A DNA stretch of 64,000 nt from Microbispora rosea subsp. aerata (GTDB lineage Bacteria > Actinomycetota > Actinomycetes > Streptosporangiales > Streptosporangiaceae): assembly GCF_014647835.1 (NCBI RefSeq), contig NZ_BMPY01000029.1, positions 1 through 64,000 of the forward strand. The letters run 5' to 3'. The notes below the pieces were generated by a model. That model saw nothing but the letters and a program-made list of their open reading frames with translations, did no database searches and was not told the origin of the DNA. The translations under genes were made by a program, and so were the position numbers. Below, piece after piece: positions 53,223 through 61,435 of the stretch. How positions within the stretch are numbered: the first letter of the stretch is position 1; each line of letters starts with the position of its first letter.

Positions 53223-53591
53223 TCACGACCCGATCTCGCGTCGATGGCGTGGTATCTCGTTTTGGTCAGACGAGGTCAAGCCCGGGGGTGGAGGAGGCTG
53301 ATGACCTCTTTGATTGGCCCCGATTACGGCAACGTATGGCAAAAGAACGGCCCCCGCGACGAACAGCGCCTTGACCGGCCAGGGGGCGGGCACCGCGACG
53401 GCCAGAATGAGGCAGAGGAGGCGGATGCCCATTTTGATGAGGTAACTGATCTCCCGCTTGCGCATGTCGTCGGACAGCGACGGCTGGGCGTCCGTCACCT
53501 GGTGAACGACCGGGCGGTTTTTTCGCAACCTGCGCCATGGATTCACGATTTCCACGGTAGACCCCGAGGGAGGCGGGGGTGACGCCCGCAT
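53223..53591 (-). CDS. DUF3099 membrane protein
   Basis: 122 aa from ATG 53591; a GTG at 53555 with a better-placed G-rich SD is equally possible. HQVTDAQPSLSDDMRKREIS and YLIKMGIRLLCLILAVAV, then a second helix (ALFVAGAVLLPYVAVIGANQ), are the DUF3099 core: two membrane helices with a charged N-terminal segment. Function unknown, conserved across actinobacteria. The 6C-like RNA lies immediately downstream on the same strand; the dodecin gene diverges upstream. Confidence 0.85.
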   Translation of the reverse strand: MRASPPPPSGSTVEIVNPWRRLRKNRPVVHQVTDAQPSLSDDMRKREISYLIKMGIRLLCLILAVAVPAPWPVKALFVAGAVLLPYVAVIGANQRGHQPPPPPGLTSSDQNEIPRHRREIGS

Positions 53592-53631
53592 GGCGCTACG
53601 ATCACGCCACAGGCGCAGGCAGGAGGACGTG

Positions 53632-53847
53632 ATGTCGGATCGCACCTACCGGGTGACCGAGATAGTGGGCACCTCGGCCGAGAGCGTCGATCAGGCCATC
53701 CGCAACGGCGTCAGGCGGGCCGCTCGGACGCTGCGGCACCTGGACTGGTTCGAGGTGACCGAGGTACGCGGGCACATCGTGGACGGAGAGGTGGCCCACT
53801 TCCAGGTCGGCATGAAGGTCGGCTTCCGCCTGGAGGACGCCGAATAG
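53632..53847 (+). CDS. dodecin
   Basis: 71 aa from ATG 53632 after AGGAGG. MSDRTYRVTEIVGTSAESVD, then AIRNGVRRAARTLRHLDWFEVTE and VAHFQVGMKVGFRLED, match the dodecin fold; the Trp in DWFEV stacks on flavin in dodecameric family members. Stores or buffers FMN/FAD or CoA in the cytosol. Divergent from DUF3099. Confidence 0.93.
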   Translation: MSDRTYRVTEIVGTSAESVDQAIRNGVRRAARTLRHLDWFEVTEVRGHIVDGEVAHFQVGMKVGFRLEDAE

Positions 53848-53862
53848 GCGGCGCGGCGGACC

Positions 53863-53897
53863 CGGATCCCCGGGAGCGCCGCTCCCGGGGAGATCCG
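53863..53897. terminator. bidirectional terminator between dodecin and tldE
   Basis: CCCCGGGAGC / GCTCCCGGGG (10 bp, loop GCC), extended by CGGAT/ATCCG across a 2-nt bulge. Sits in the 65-bp gap between convergent genes. Confidence 0.75.
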
Positions 53898-53912
53898 TGA
53901 CGGAGGCGGGCT

Positions 53913-55295
53913 CTAGCTGGCCTGGCTGACCGTCGACATGTTGAAGTCGGGCACGCGGATCGGCGGCATGACGGTGCGGGTGAACCAGTCGTTCCACTCG
54001 CGGGGCAGCGTCTGCTCGCTCGCGCCCACCTCGGTGAGGCGGCCCAGCAGGTCGACCGGCGACTCGTTGAAGCGGAAGTTGTTGACCTCGCCCACGACCT
54101 CGCCGTTCTCCACGAGGTAGACGCCGTCCCTGGTCAGCCCGGTCAGGAGCAGCGACTGCGGGTCGACCTCCCGGATGTACCACAGGCAGGTCAGCAGCAG
54201 GCCCCGCTCGGTCGAGGCGACCATCTCCTCCAGCGACCGGCCGCCCTCGGGCCCCGTCATGATCAGGTTGTCGATCTGCGGGGTGGCGGCGAGGCCGGTC
54301 AGCTCGGCGGAGTGCCGGGTCTGCACCAGGTTGGCCAGCGTGCCGTCGCTGATCCACTCGGTGCGGGCCAGGGGCAGGCCGTTGTCGAAGACCGACTGCT
54401 CCCGGCTGGAGGAGTGCGCGACGACGAACGGCGCGCACTCGATGCCCGGCCGCGCCGGATCGCTGTGCAGCGACACCGGCAGCGGCGACAGCCGCTCGCC
54501 CACCCGCGTGCCGCCGCCGGGCCGGGAGAACACCGTGCGGCCGTCCGCGGCGTCCCGCGCGCCCGCCGACCAGTACAGGTAAATCATCAGGTCGGAGACC
54601 GCCGTCGGCGGAAGGAGCGTCTCGTAGCGGCCCGGCTCCAGGCTGATCCGCCGCTTGGCCCAGTCGAGCCGCCGGGTGAGCGCCTCGTCCAGGGCGGCCA
54701 CGTCCACGTCGGAGAAGTCGCGGGTGGCCACGCCCGTCCACGCCGAGCGCGACAGGTCGGCCGACTTGGCGTTCAGTTCGAGCCGGCCGGTCGGCTGGTC
54801 GTGGCGCAGCCGAAGGCCGGTGGACGAGCCGACGAACGTGGAGGTCACGATGTGCTCGGCGAAGCCGTACAGCTTGCGTCCCGAGACGTCGGCGGCGGCG
54901 AACGCCTCGCCGAGCGCGGGGGCGAAGTCCTTGAACACGTCGATGGAGGTCGGCTCCACCGGCCGATCCCAGCCCTCGCCGGCGGTGCCCTCGACCAGCG
55001 GCCGGACGTCCTCCGACGGCTGGGCCTCCCGCGCGGCGCGGTCCGCCGCCGCCACCACGTCCGCGAGCTGGCCGGGCCGTACGGCGGAGCGTGAGACGAC
55101 CCCCACCCCGGCGCCCACGACGGAGATCACGGTGAGCGATGACGAGCGCGCGACCCCGTTGGTCGTCAGCGTGTTGCCGGCGAAGCGCAGGTTGGCGGTC
55201 GAGCCCTCGTCCACGATGACGACGCAGCCGTCGGCCTCGCTCAGGGCGAGCGCCCGCTCCACCGTCTCCTGCGGTGTGGTCACCCCGTCGCTCAC
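53913..55295 (-). CDS. tldE: TldE/PmbA-type metalloprotease subunit
   Basis: 460 aa from GTG 55295 (AGGAGG upstream), overlapping tldD by 4 nt. ANLRFAGNTLTTNGVARSSS near the N-terminus and GLARTEWISDGTLANLVQTR and GEVNNFRFNESPVDLLG toward the end are PmbA/TldE-family features. It lacks the HExxxH zinc motif present in its partner, as expected for the non-catalytic subunit. TldD/E heterodimers unwind and cleave peptides, e.g. maturing microcins, and the role in actinobacteria is open. Confidence 0.9.
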   Translation of the reverse strand: MSDGVTTPQETVERALALSEADGCVVIVDEGSTANLRFAGNTLTTNGVARSSSLTVISVVGAGVGVVSRSAVRPGQLADVVAAADRAAREAQPSEDVRPLVEGTAGEGWDRPVEPTSIDVFKDFAPALGEAFAAADVSGRKLYGFAEHIVTSTFVGSSTGLRLRHDQPTGRLELNAKSADLSRSAWTGVATRDFSDVDVAALDEALTRRLDWAKRRISLEPGRYETLLPPTAVSDLMIYLYWSAGARDAADGRTVFSRPGGGTRVGERLSPLPVSLHSDPARPGIECAPFVVAHSSSREQSVFDNGLPLARTEWISDGTLANLVQTRHSAELTGLAATPQIDNLIMTGPEGGRSLEEMVASTERGLLLTCLWYIREVDPQSLLLTGLTRDGVYLVENGEVVGEVNNFRFNESPVDLLGRLTEVGASEQTLPREWNDWFTRTVMPPIRVPDFNMSTVSQAS

Positions 55296-56785
55296 TTGCC
55301 ACCCTCCTGGACGGTGTTGAGGATCCGTACGCCGCGGAACAGCGCCGCCGGAGCGCCGTGGCTGACCGGCGCGACCTGGCCCGGCTGGCCCTTGCCGCAG
55401 TTGAAGGCGCCGCCCAGCACGTAGGTCTGCGGGCCGCCGACGGCCTCCATGGAGCGCCAGAAGTCCGTGGTGGTCGCCTGGTAGGCCACGTCGCGAAGCT
55501 GCCCGGCCAGGCGGCCGTTTTCGATCTTGTAGAACCGCTGGCCGGTGAACTGGAAGTTGTAGCGCTGCATGTCGATCGACCAGCTCTTGTCGCCGACGAT
55601 GTAGACGCCGCGCTCGACCCCCGAGATCAGCTCGTCGGTGGACGGGCCGTCCGGGGCCGGCTGGAGCGACACGTTGGCCATCCGCTGCATCGGCACGTGG
55701 CCGGGGGAGTCGGCGAACGCGCAGCCGTTCGACCGCCCGAGGCCCTTCAGCAGCGCCATCCGCCGGTCGAGCTGGTAGCCGACGAGCGTGCCCTCGCGGA
55801 CGATGTCGAAGGACTGACCGGCCACGCCCTCGTCGTCCCAGCCGACGGTGGCCAGGCCGTGCTCGACCGTGCGGTCGCCCGTCACGTTCATCACCGGCGA
55901 GCCGTAGCGCAGGGTGCCGAGCTGGTCGAAGGTGGCGAAGGAGGTGCCGGCGTAGGCAGCCTCGTAGCCGAGCGCCCGGTCGAGCTCGGTCGCGTGGCCG
56001 ATCGACTCGTGGATCGTCAGCCACAGGTTCGACGGGTCGATCACCAGGTCGTACGTCCCGGCCTCCACCGAGGGGGCCTTGAGCTTCTCGTCCAGCAGGT
56101 CGGGGATCTGGGCCAGCTCGGCGGGGAAGTCCCAGCCGGTGCCGGTCAGGTACTCATACCCCCGGCCGACCGGCGGGGCGAGCGTGCGCATGTCGTCGAA
56201 CCGCTCGCCGTCGGCCCGCATCGCGGTCAGGACCGGGTGCACCCGCACGCGCTGCTGGGTGGTCACCGTGCCGGCCGTGTCGGCGTAGAACTTCTGCTCC
56301 TTGACCTGCATGAGCGAGGCGGAGACGTGGTCGGCCCGGCCGAGCAGGCCGGCGGACCACTCCGCGAGCAGCGCCGTCTTGTCCCGCAGCGGCACCTCGA
56401 ACGGGTCGATCTCGTAGGACGACACCCAGGTCACGTCGTCGTACACCGGCTCGGGGGCCAGCTCGACCGGCTCGCGGTTGATGGGCGCGCTGACCGCCGC
56501 CACCCGCACGGCCTCCTCCGCGGCCCGCGCCGCCGCCTCCGGGGTCAGCTCGATCCCGGACGCGAAGCCCCATGTGCCATCCTTGATCACGCGTACGGCG
56601 AAGCCGAGGTCGTCGGCGTCCGAGGAGCCTTCGAGCCGGGCGTCGAACATGCGCAGCGTCTCGGCGCGTACGCGTTCGAGCCGGAACGAGGCGTGCTCGG
56701 CTCCCAGGTCACGGGCGCGCTGCAGGGCCGCGTCCGCCAGCCGCCGCAGCGGCAGGGCGAGGAAGTCGGGGTCGATCTGGCGCAT
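55292..56785 (-). CDS. tldD: TldD metalloprotease subunit
   Basis: 497 aa from ATG 56785 (GTG 56791 is an alternative; AGGAT lies upstream). Zinc-binding HExxxH appears as TIHESIGHATELDRALGYE. GSDLRF-type N-terminus (ASFRLERVRAETLRMFDARL), VGWDDEGVAGQSFDIVREGT and FNCGKGQPGQVAPVSHGAP are conserved family segments. Catalytic half of the TldD/TldE protease. Linkage to the nearby lanthipeptide leader is not supported (over 20 kb away), though TldD/E can process modified peptides in other bacteria. Confidence 0.92.
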   Translation of the reverse strand: MRQIDPDFLALPLRRLADAALQRARDLGAEHASFRLERVRAETLRMFDARLEGSSDADDLGFAVRVIKDGTWGFASGIELTPEAAARAAEEAVRVAAVSAPINREPVELAPEPVYDDVTWVSSYEIDPFEVPLRDKTALLAEWSAGLLGRADHVSASLMQVKEQKFYADTAGTVTTQQRVRVHPVLTAMRADGERFDDMRTLAPPVGRGYEYLTGTGWDFPAELAQIPDLLDEKLKAPSVEAGTYDLVIDPSNLWLTIHESIGHATELDRALGYEAAYAGTSFATFDQLGTLRYGSPVMNVTGDRTVEHGLATVGWDDEGVAGQSFDIVREGTLVGYQLDRRMALLKGLGRSNGCAFADSPGHVPMQRMANVSLQPAPDGPSTDELISGVERGVYIVGDKSWSIDMQRYNFQFTGQRFYKIENGRLAGQLRDVAYQATTTDFWRSMEAVGGPQTYVLGGAFNCGKGQPGQVAPVSHGAPAALFRGVRILNTVQEGGK

Positions 56786-56829
56786 GTCCACGATCCTAAC
56801 CCTGTGATCTTGTGCCCAGCGGACAAGTG

Positions 56830-56862
56830 GGCTACCCCCAAGTAGCCGATACCGTCGGTCGC
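56830..56862 (+). promoter_or_regulatory. operator and leaderless promoter of fabG-inhA
   Basis: GGCTAC-CCCCAA-GTAGCC (56830-56847) is a perfect inverted repeat occupying the -35 region. TACCGT (56850-56855) is a -10 element 7 nt before the ATG at 56863, implying a leaderless transcript. A fatty-acid regulator could bind here (inference). Confidence 0.5.
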
Positions 56863-57567
56863 ATGGTTCGCTCTGTACTCGTCACCGGCGGAAATCGCGG
56901 CATCGGCCTCGCGATCGCCCGCGAGCTCGCCGCCGCGGGGGACGCCGTCGCCATCACCTACCGTTCCGGCGAGCCCCCGGAGGGGCTGTTCGGGGTCCGC
57001 TGCGACGTGACGAGCTCCGCCGACGTCGACGCCGCCTTCGAGAAGGTCGAGGCGGAGCACGGCCCGGTCGAGGTGGTCGTCGCCAACGCGGGGATCACCA
57101 AGGACACGCTGCTGCCGATGATGAAGGAAGAGACCTTCACCGACGTCATCGACACCAACCTGACCGGCGCCTACCGCGTCGCCAAGCGAGCCGTGCGGCC
57201 GATGCTGCGCATGCGGCGCGGGCGCATCATCCTGATCTCCTCCGTCGTCGGCCTGTCGGGCTCGGCGGGCCAGACCAACTACGCCGCTTCCAAGGCCGGC
57301 CTGGTCGGCTTCGGCCGGTCGCTCGCCCGTGAGCTCGGCCCGCGCGGCATCACGGTGAACGTGGTCGCGCCGGGGTTCGTGGAGACCGACATGACCGCGG
57401 TGCTCAGCGAGGAGCAGCGGGAGCAGATCCGCAAGAGCATCCCGCTCGGGCGGCAGGCGCAGGCGGAGGAGGTCGCCCGGGTCGTCAGGTTCCTGGCGAG
57501 CGACGACGCCTCCTACATCACCGGGGCGGTCATCCCCGTCGACGGCGGCCTCGGCATGGGCCACTGA
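56863..57567 (+). CDS. fabG: 3-oxoacyl-ACP reductase FabG
   Basis: 234 aa classical SDR. NADPH loop VLVTGGNRGIGLAIARE, NAG motif VVANAGITKD, catalytic Ser in LISSVVGLSGSAGQ and Tyr-Lys in NYAASKAG. It reduces 3-oxoacyl-ACP in fatty-acid elongation. 29 nt before the inhA-type gene, the fabG1-inhA (mabA-inhA) arrangement of actinobacteria. Confidence 0.93.
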   Translation: MVRSVLVTGGNRGIGLAIARELAAAGDAVAITYRSGEPPEGLFGVRCDVTSSADVDAAFEKVEAEHGPVEVVVANAGITKDTLLPMMKEETFTDVIDTNLTGAYRVAKRAVRPMLRMRRGRIILISSVVGLSGSAGQTNYAASKAGLVGFGRSLARELGPRGITVNVVAPGFVETDMTAVLSEEQREQIRKSIPLGRQAQAEEVARVVRFLASDDASYITGAVIPVDGGLGMGH

Positions 57568-57596
57568 GCCGGACACCCGACTGACTGGAGCTGGAC

Positions 57597-58361
57597 ATGG
57601 GTTTGCTGGACGGGAAGCGACTGCTGGTCACCGGCGTCCTCACCGACGCGTCGATCGCCTTCAACGTGGCGAAGCTGGCCCAGGAGGAGGGCGCCCGGGT
57701 CGTGCTGACCGGCTACGGCCGCCTCAGCCTGGTCGAGCGCATCGCCAAGCGGCTGCCCGAGCCGCCTCCGGTGATCGAGCTGGACGTCCAGAACAACGAT
57801 CACCTCGACACGCTCGCGGACCGCGTCGGCGAGCACCTCGACGGCCTGGACGGGGTGGTCCACTCGATCGGGTTCGCCCCGCAGTCCTGCCTGGGCGGCA
57901 ACTTCCTCAACACCTCGTGGGAGGACGTCGCCACCGCGGTCCACGTCTCGACGTTCTCGTTCAAGTCCCTCGCCGTCGCCTGCCTGCCGCTGATGAAGGA
58001 AGGCGGCGCGATCGTCGGCCTCGACTTCGACGCGACCAAGGCGTGGCCGGTCTACGACTGGATGGGCGTGGCCAAGGCCGGGCTGGAGTCGTGCTCCCGC
58101 TACCTCGCCCGTGACCTGGGCAAGCACGGCATCCGGGTCAACCTCGTCGCCGCCGGTCCGCTGCGCACGATGGCGGCCAAGAGCATCCCCGGGTTCAAGG
58201 AGTTCGAGGACTCCTGGCCGGAGCGCGCGCCGCTCGGCTGGGACCTGGCGGACACCGCGCCGGCCGCCAAGGCGTGCATCGCGCTGCTGTCGGACTGGTT
58301 CCCCGCCACCACCGGCGAGATCGTGCACGTCGACGGCGGCGTGCACGCGATGGGCGCCTGA
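57597..58361 (+). CDS. inhA: enoyl-ACP reductase InhA/FabI
   Basis: 254 aa. MGLLDGKRLLVTGVLTDASI is the InhA/FabI dinucleotide loop; HSIGFAPQSCLGG follows, and the catalytic Tyr-Lys pair lies in WPVYDWMGVAKAGLES (Tyr-x6-Lys, the enoyl reductase spacing). It reduces trans-2-enoyl-ACP with NADH. Closer to the mycobacterial InhA branch (IELDVQNNDHL; FDATKAWPVYDWM). Second gene of the fabG-inhA operon, ended by the hairpin at 58393. Confidence 0.95.
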   Translation: MGLLDGKRLLVTGVLTDASIAFNVAKLAQEEGARVVLTGYGRLSLVERIAKRLPEPPPVIELDVQNNDHLDTLADRVGEHLDGLDGVVHSIGFAPQSCLGGNFLNTSWEDVATAVHVSTFSFKSLAVACLPLMKEGGAIVGLDFDATKAWPVYDWMGVAKAGLESCSRYLARDLGKHGIRVNLVAAGPLRTMAAKSIPGFKEFEDSWPERAPLGWDLADTAPAAKACIALLSDWFPATTGEIVHVDGGVHAMGA

Positions 58362-58392
58362 CGGCGCGACGGGCTCGCATATCCGAACGTCC

Positions 58393-58429
58393 GGCACGGG
58401 CCGCGGTTCACATGACCGCGGCCCGTGCC
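58393..58429. terminator. bidirectional terminator between inhA and ssuD
   Basis: Perfect 15-bp arms GGCACGGGCCGCGGT and its complement around a 7-nt loop, between convergent genes. Confidence 0.8.
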
Positions 58430-58452
58430 CGCGTGTCGTCAGCGGGGGCGCC

Positions 58453-59610
58453 TCATCGGGGCGCGGCGCCGGCGAACGGGATGGCGGCGGGCACCGGCTC
58501 CTCCGCCGCGCCCGCGGGGTGCCGCCACAGCCCCTTGCGGCGCAGCAGGGGCAGCACGCCCTCGCCGAACCAGTAGGCCTCCTCCAGGTGCGGGTGGCCG
58601 GACAGCACGAACTCCTCGATGCCGAGCGCGTGATACTCCTCGATCCGCTCGGCCACCTCGGCGTGGCTGCCCACGAGCGCCGTGCCCGCCCCGCCGCGGA
58701 CCAGGCCCACCCCAGCCCACAGGTTCGGCGAGACCTCCAGCGCGTCGGTGCGGCCCCCGTGCAGGGCGAGCATCCGCCGCTGCCCCTCCGACCCGCTGCG
58801 CGCGAGACCGGCCTGGACCGAGGCGATGACCTCCGGGTCGAGCGCGGCCAGCAGCCGCTCGGCCTCCGCCCACGCCTGCGCCGAGGTGTCCCGGCTGATG
58901 ACGTGCAGCCGGATGCCGAACCGCACCTCGCGGCCGGCCGCCGCGGCCTCCCGGCGGATCCAGGCGATCTTCTCGGCGACCTGCGCGGGCGGCTCGCCCC
59001 AGGTCAGGTAGACGTCGCTGTGCCGGGCCGCCACCCGGCCGGCGGGCGCGGACGAGCCGCCGAAGTACACGGTGGGCGCCGGGGACGGCACCCGGCTCAG
59101 CGCGGCGTCGGCCACCCTGACGTGCTTGCCGTCGAAGGTGACCCGCTCGCCGCGCCACAGGCGGCGTACGACCGTGAGGAACTCGTCGGTGCGCTCGTAG
59201 CGCTCGTCCTTGGTCAGGAAGTCGCCGTAGGCGCGCTGCTCGTGGTCCTCGCCGCCGGTGACGACGTTGACGAGCAGGCGTCCGCCCGAGTGCCGCTGGA
59301 AGGTGGCGGCCATCTGCGCGGCGAGCGTGGGCGACAGCAGCCCCGGCCGGAAGGCCACCAGGAACTTCAGCCGTTCGGAGCCGGCGACCAGCATGGCGGT
59401 GGTCAGCCAGGCGTCCTCGCACCAGGCACCCGTGGGGGTGAGCGCGCCCTCGAAGCCGAGCTGCTCGGCCGCGCGCACGATCTGGCCGAGGTACGCCAGG
59501 GTGGCCGGGCGGTCCCCGCTCGCCGTGGTGATGTCGGTGCCGTGCCCGCCGCCGACGAGGTGCCGGCTGTCGCCGTACGTCGGCAGGAACCAGTGGAACG
59601 TCAGTGTCAT
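58453..59610 (-). CDS. ssuD: FMNH2-dependent alkanesulfonate monooxygenase
   Basis: 385 aa bacterial luciferase-like fold. FHWFLPTYGDSRHLVGGGHG at the start, CEDAWLTTAMLVAGSERLKF, NVVTGGEDHEQRAYGDFL and VYFGGSSAPAGRVAARHSDV are SsuD signatures. Releases sulfite from alkanesulfonates using O2 and FMNH2 supplied by an SsuE-type reductase, whose gene is 10 nt upstream. Last gene of the organosulfur operon. Confidence 0.92.
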   Translation of the reverse strand: MTLTFHWFLPTYGDSRHLVGGGHGTDITTASGDRPATLAYLGQIVRAAEQLGFEGALTPTGAWCEDAWLTTAMLVAGSERLKFLVAFRPGLLSPTLAAQMAATFQRHSGGRLLVNVVTGGEDHEQRAYGDFLTKDERYERTDEFLTVVRRLWRGERVTFDGKHVRVADAALSRVPSPAPTVYFGGSSAPAGRVAARHSDVYLTWGEPPAQVAEKIAWIRREAAAAGREVRFGIRLHVISRDTSAQAWAEAERLLAALDPEVIASVQAGLARSGSEGQRRMLALHGGRTDALEVSPNLWAGVGLVRGGAGTALVGSHAEVAERIEEYHALGIEEFVLSGHPHLEEAYWFGEGVLPLLRRKGLWRHPAGAAEEPVPAAIPFAGAAPR

Positions 59611-59620
59611 GGGGGTCCTT

Positions 59621-60172
59621 TCACGAGGCGGCCAGCAGCGGGCGGCGCGCGTCCACGGCCGACGCGAAGGCGTCGACCACGCGGTGGAGCGGGGCGGCGT
59701 GCTCCGGGTCCAGGGCGACCTCGCCGCCGTCGATCGTGATGTGCCGGTCGAGGACGAACCATCCCGGCACCACGTGGTCGGCTCCGAGCGAGGTCAGCAC
59801 CGGGCGCAGCGCGTAGTCGATGGCCAGCACGTGGGCGGGGCTGCCGCCGGTGACCAGCGGCAGCACGACCTTGCCCGCGAACGCGAACTGCGGCAGCAGG
59901 TCGAGCAGCGCCTTCAGCAGGCCGCTGTAGGCCGCTTTGTACACGGGGGAGGCGACCACGACGCCGTCCGCCTCCTCGACGAGGCGGACGGCCTCGGCGA
60001 TGCGCGGATGCCCCGTGTCGGCCGCGAGCAGCGCCCTCGCGGGCAGGTCGCGCGCCCGCAGGGCGGCGACCTCGTGGCCGGCCCGGCGCAGCCGGTCGGA
60101 GACGTGCGCGCACAGGGCCGCGGTACGCGAGACGGCCGAGGGGCTGCCCGACAGGACGACGATGGTGGACAT
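59621..60172 (-). CDS. ssuE: NAD(P)H-dependent FMN reductase SsuE
   Basis: 183 aa flavodoxin-like fold. VVLSGSPSAVSRTAALCAHV binds FMN phosphate; VVVASPVYKAAYSGLLKALL and VVLPLVTGGSPAHVLAIDYAL are SsuE hallmarks. It makes FMNH2 for SsuD and possibly SfnG. ATG 60172; ssuD follows after 10 nt. Confidence 0.93.
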   Translation of the reverse strand: MSTIVVLSGSPSAVSRTAALCAHVSDRLRRAGHEVAALRARDLPARALLAADTGHPRIAEAVRLVEEADGVVVASPVYKAAYSGLLKALLDLLPQFAFAGKVVLPLVTGGSPAHVLAIDYALRPVLTSLGADHVVPGWFVLDRHITIDGGEVALDPEHAAPLHRVVDAFASAVDARRPLLAAS

Positions 60173-60223
60173 GGCGGAACCTCCGTCAGATGAGGCCGGA
60201 TCGGGGTGGGGCCGGATCCGGGG

Positions 60224-61432
60224 TCAGATCAGGCCGTGCCGCGGGGGCGGGGTCCGGTTCAGCGCGTACCGGCCGATGTGCTGGATCTTCCAGCGCACCG
60301 GGTCGTGCAGGGTGTGGGTGCGGGCGTTTCGCCAGTGCCGGTGCAGGTTCAGCGAGTCCAGCGCCGACCGGGTGCCGGACACCTCGAAGAGGGCGTCGGC
60401 GACCCGCACGGCGGCCGGGTCGGCGAAGGCCTTCGCCGTGGCGACCGCGATGGAGGCCGCCGCGGCGCTGTCGTCGTCGAGCCGTTCCCGCGCGCGGTCG
60501 ACCGCCCGCCCGGCCTCGCCCAGCAGGGCCTCTGCGGCCCGTACGGCGACCTCCAGCTCGCCGAAGCGCTGGATCGTCAGGGGATCGTCGGCGGCCCTGT
60601 CGACGCCGCTTTCGAACCACGGCCTGCTGCGGGTCCGGACGAACTCGGCGGCCTCGGTGAGCGCGCCGCGGGCGATGCCCACGTCGATCGCGGCGTGCAG
60701 CAGCTGCGCGTGGGCGCCGTGCAGCTGCGGCCCGGTGAAGGTCAGGTGGTGCGGCACCACGTGCTCCGCCGGGACCCGCACCCCCTCCAGGCGGACCGTG
60801 CCGCTGGCCGTGGTCCGCTGGCCCATGCCGTCCCAGTCGTCCACGACCGTGAGCCCGGGGGCGCCCGCCGGCACGTACGCGACGACGAGCCGGTCGGCGG
60901 GGTCTTTCGCCAGCACGGGGATCCAGTCGGCGAACAGCGCGCCGGTGGAGTAGTGCTTGACGCCGTCGAGGACGTAGCCGCCGTCCTCGGCGGGCCGCAG
61001 CCGGGTGCGGTAGTCCTGCACGTGCCGGGTGCCCGCCTCGGACTGGGCGTTGCCGAACCGCCTGCCCGCCAGGACCTCGGCGAAGAAGAACTTCCGCTGC
61101 GCCGCGGACCCCTGCTGCCGCAGCACGTTGACGTACACGAAGTGGCTCTGCGGGATCTGGGCGATGTTCGGATCGGCGGTGGCGAGCAGGCGGACGACCT
61201 CCGCCAACGTGGCGCTGCGCACGTCGGCGCCGCCGTGCTCGCGGGGGACGGTGATGCCGAGCAGGCCGCTCGCCGACAGCTCGGCCAGCTCGGCGTACGG
61301 CAGCTCGCGGCGGGCGTCGCGTTCGGCGGCGCCGCGCGCGAACCGGCCGGTCAGCTCGGCGGCGACGGCGAGGGCCTCCTCGTCGCCGGTGATGACGTGC
61401 GCGGTCTCAGGCGGGCCGGCGAGATCGGTCAT
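60224..61432 (-). CDS. sfnB: SfnB-type acyl-CoA dehydrogenase-like oxidoreductase
   Basis: 402 aa acyl-CoA dehydrogenase fold used as a flavin-dependent monooxygenase (DszC/SfnB group). ADPNIAQIPQSHFVYVNVLR, GNAQSEAGTRHVQDYRTRL and KHYSTGALFADWIPVLAKD are typical, as is the C-terminal HRHWRNARTHTLHDPVRWK (family HNxRTHTLHDP). Acts in sulfur scavenging with reduced flavin; exact substrate uncertain. 3 nt behind sfnG. Confidence 0.88.
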   Translation of the reverse strand: MTDLAGPPETAHVITGDEEALAVAAELTGRFARGAAERDARRELPYAELAELSASGLLGITVPREHGGADVRSATLAEVVRLLATADPNIAQIPQSHFVYVNVLRQQGSAAQRKFFFAEVLAGRRFGNAQSEAGTRHVQDYRTRLRPAEDGGYVLDGVKHYSTGALFADWIPVLAKDPADRLVVAYVPAGAPGLTVVDDWDGMGQRTTASGTVRLEGVRVPAEHVVPHHLTFTGPQLHGAHAQLLHAAIDVGIARGALTEAAEFVRTRSRPWFESGVDRAADDPLTIQRFGELEVAVRAAEALLGEAGRAVDRARERLDDDSAAAASIAVATAKAFADPAAVRVADALFEVSGTRSALDSLNLHRHWRNARTHTLHDPVRWKIQHIGRYALNRTPPPRHGLI

Positions 61433-61435
61433 GGC

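Noticed and set aside
53041-53301. 86-codon plus-strand frame in the mobA-DUF3099 gap
   Set aside because: It runs through the hairpins of the 6C-like RNA, lacks an SD, and its repeated RSDGGPER is simply the two hairpin loops translated.
53913-56785. TldD/TldE as the leader protease of the lanthipeptide
   Set aside because: The genes are over 20 kb away and are part of the conserved core in many bacteria; class III leaders are usually removed by other peptidases. No sequence evidence links them.
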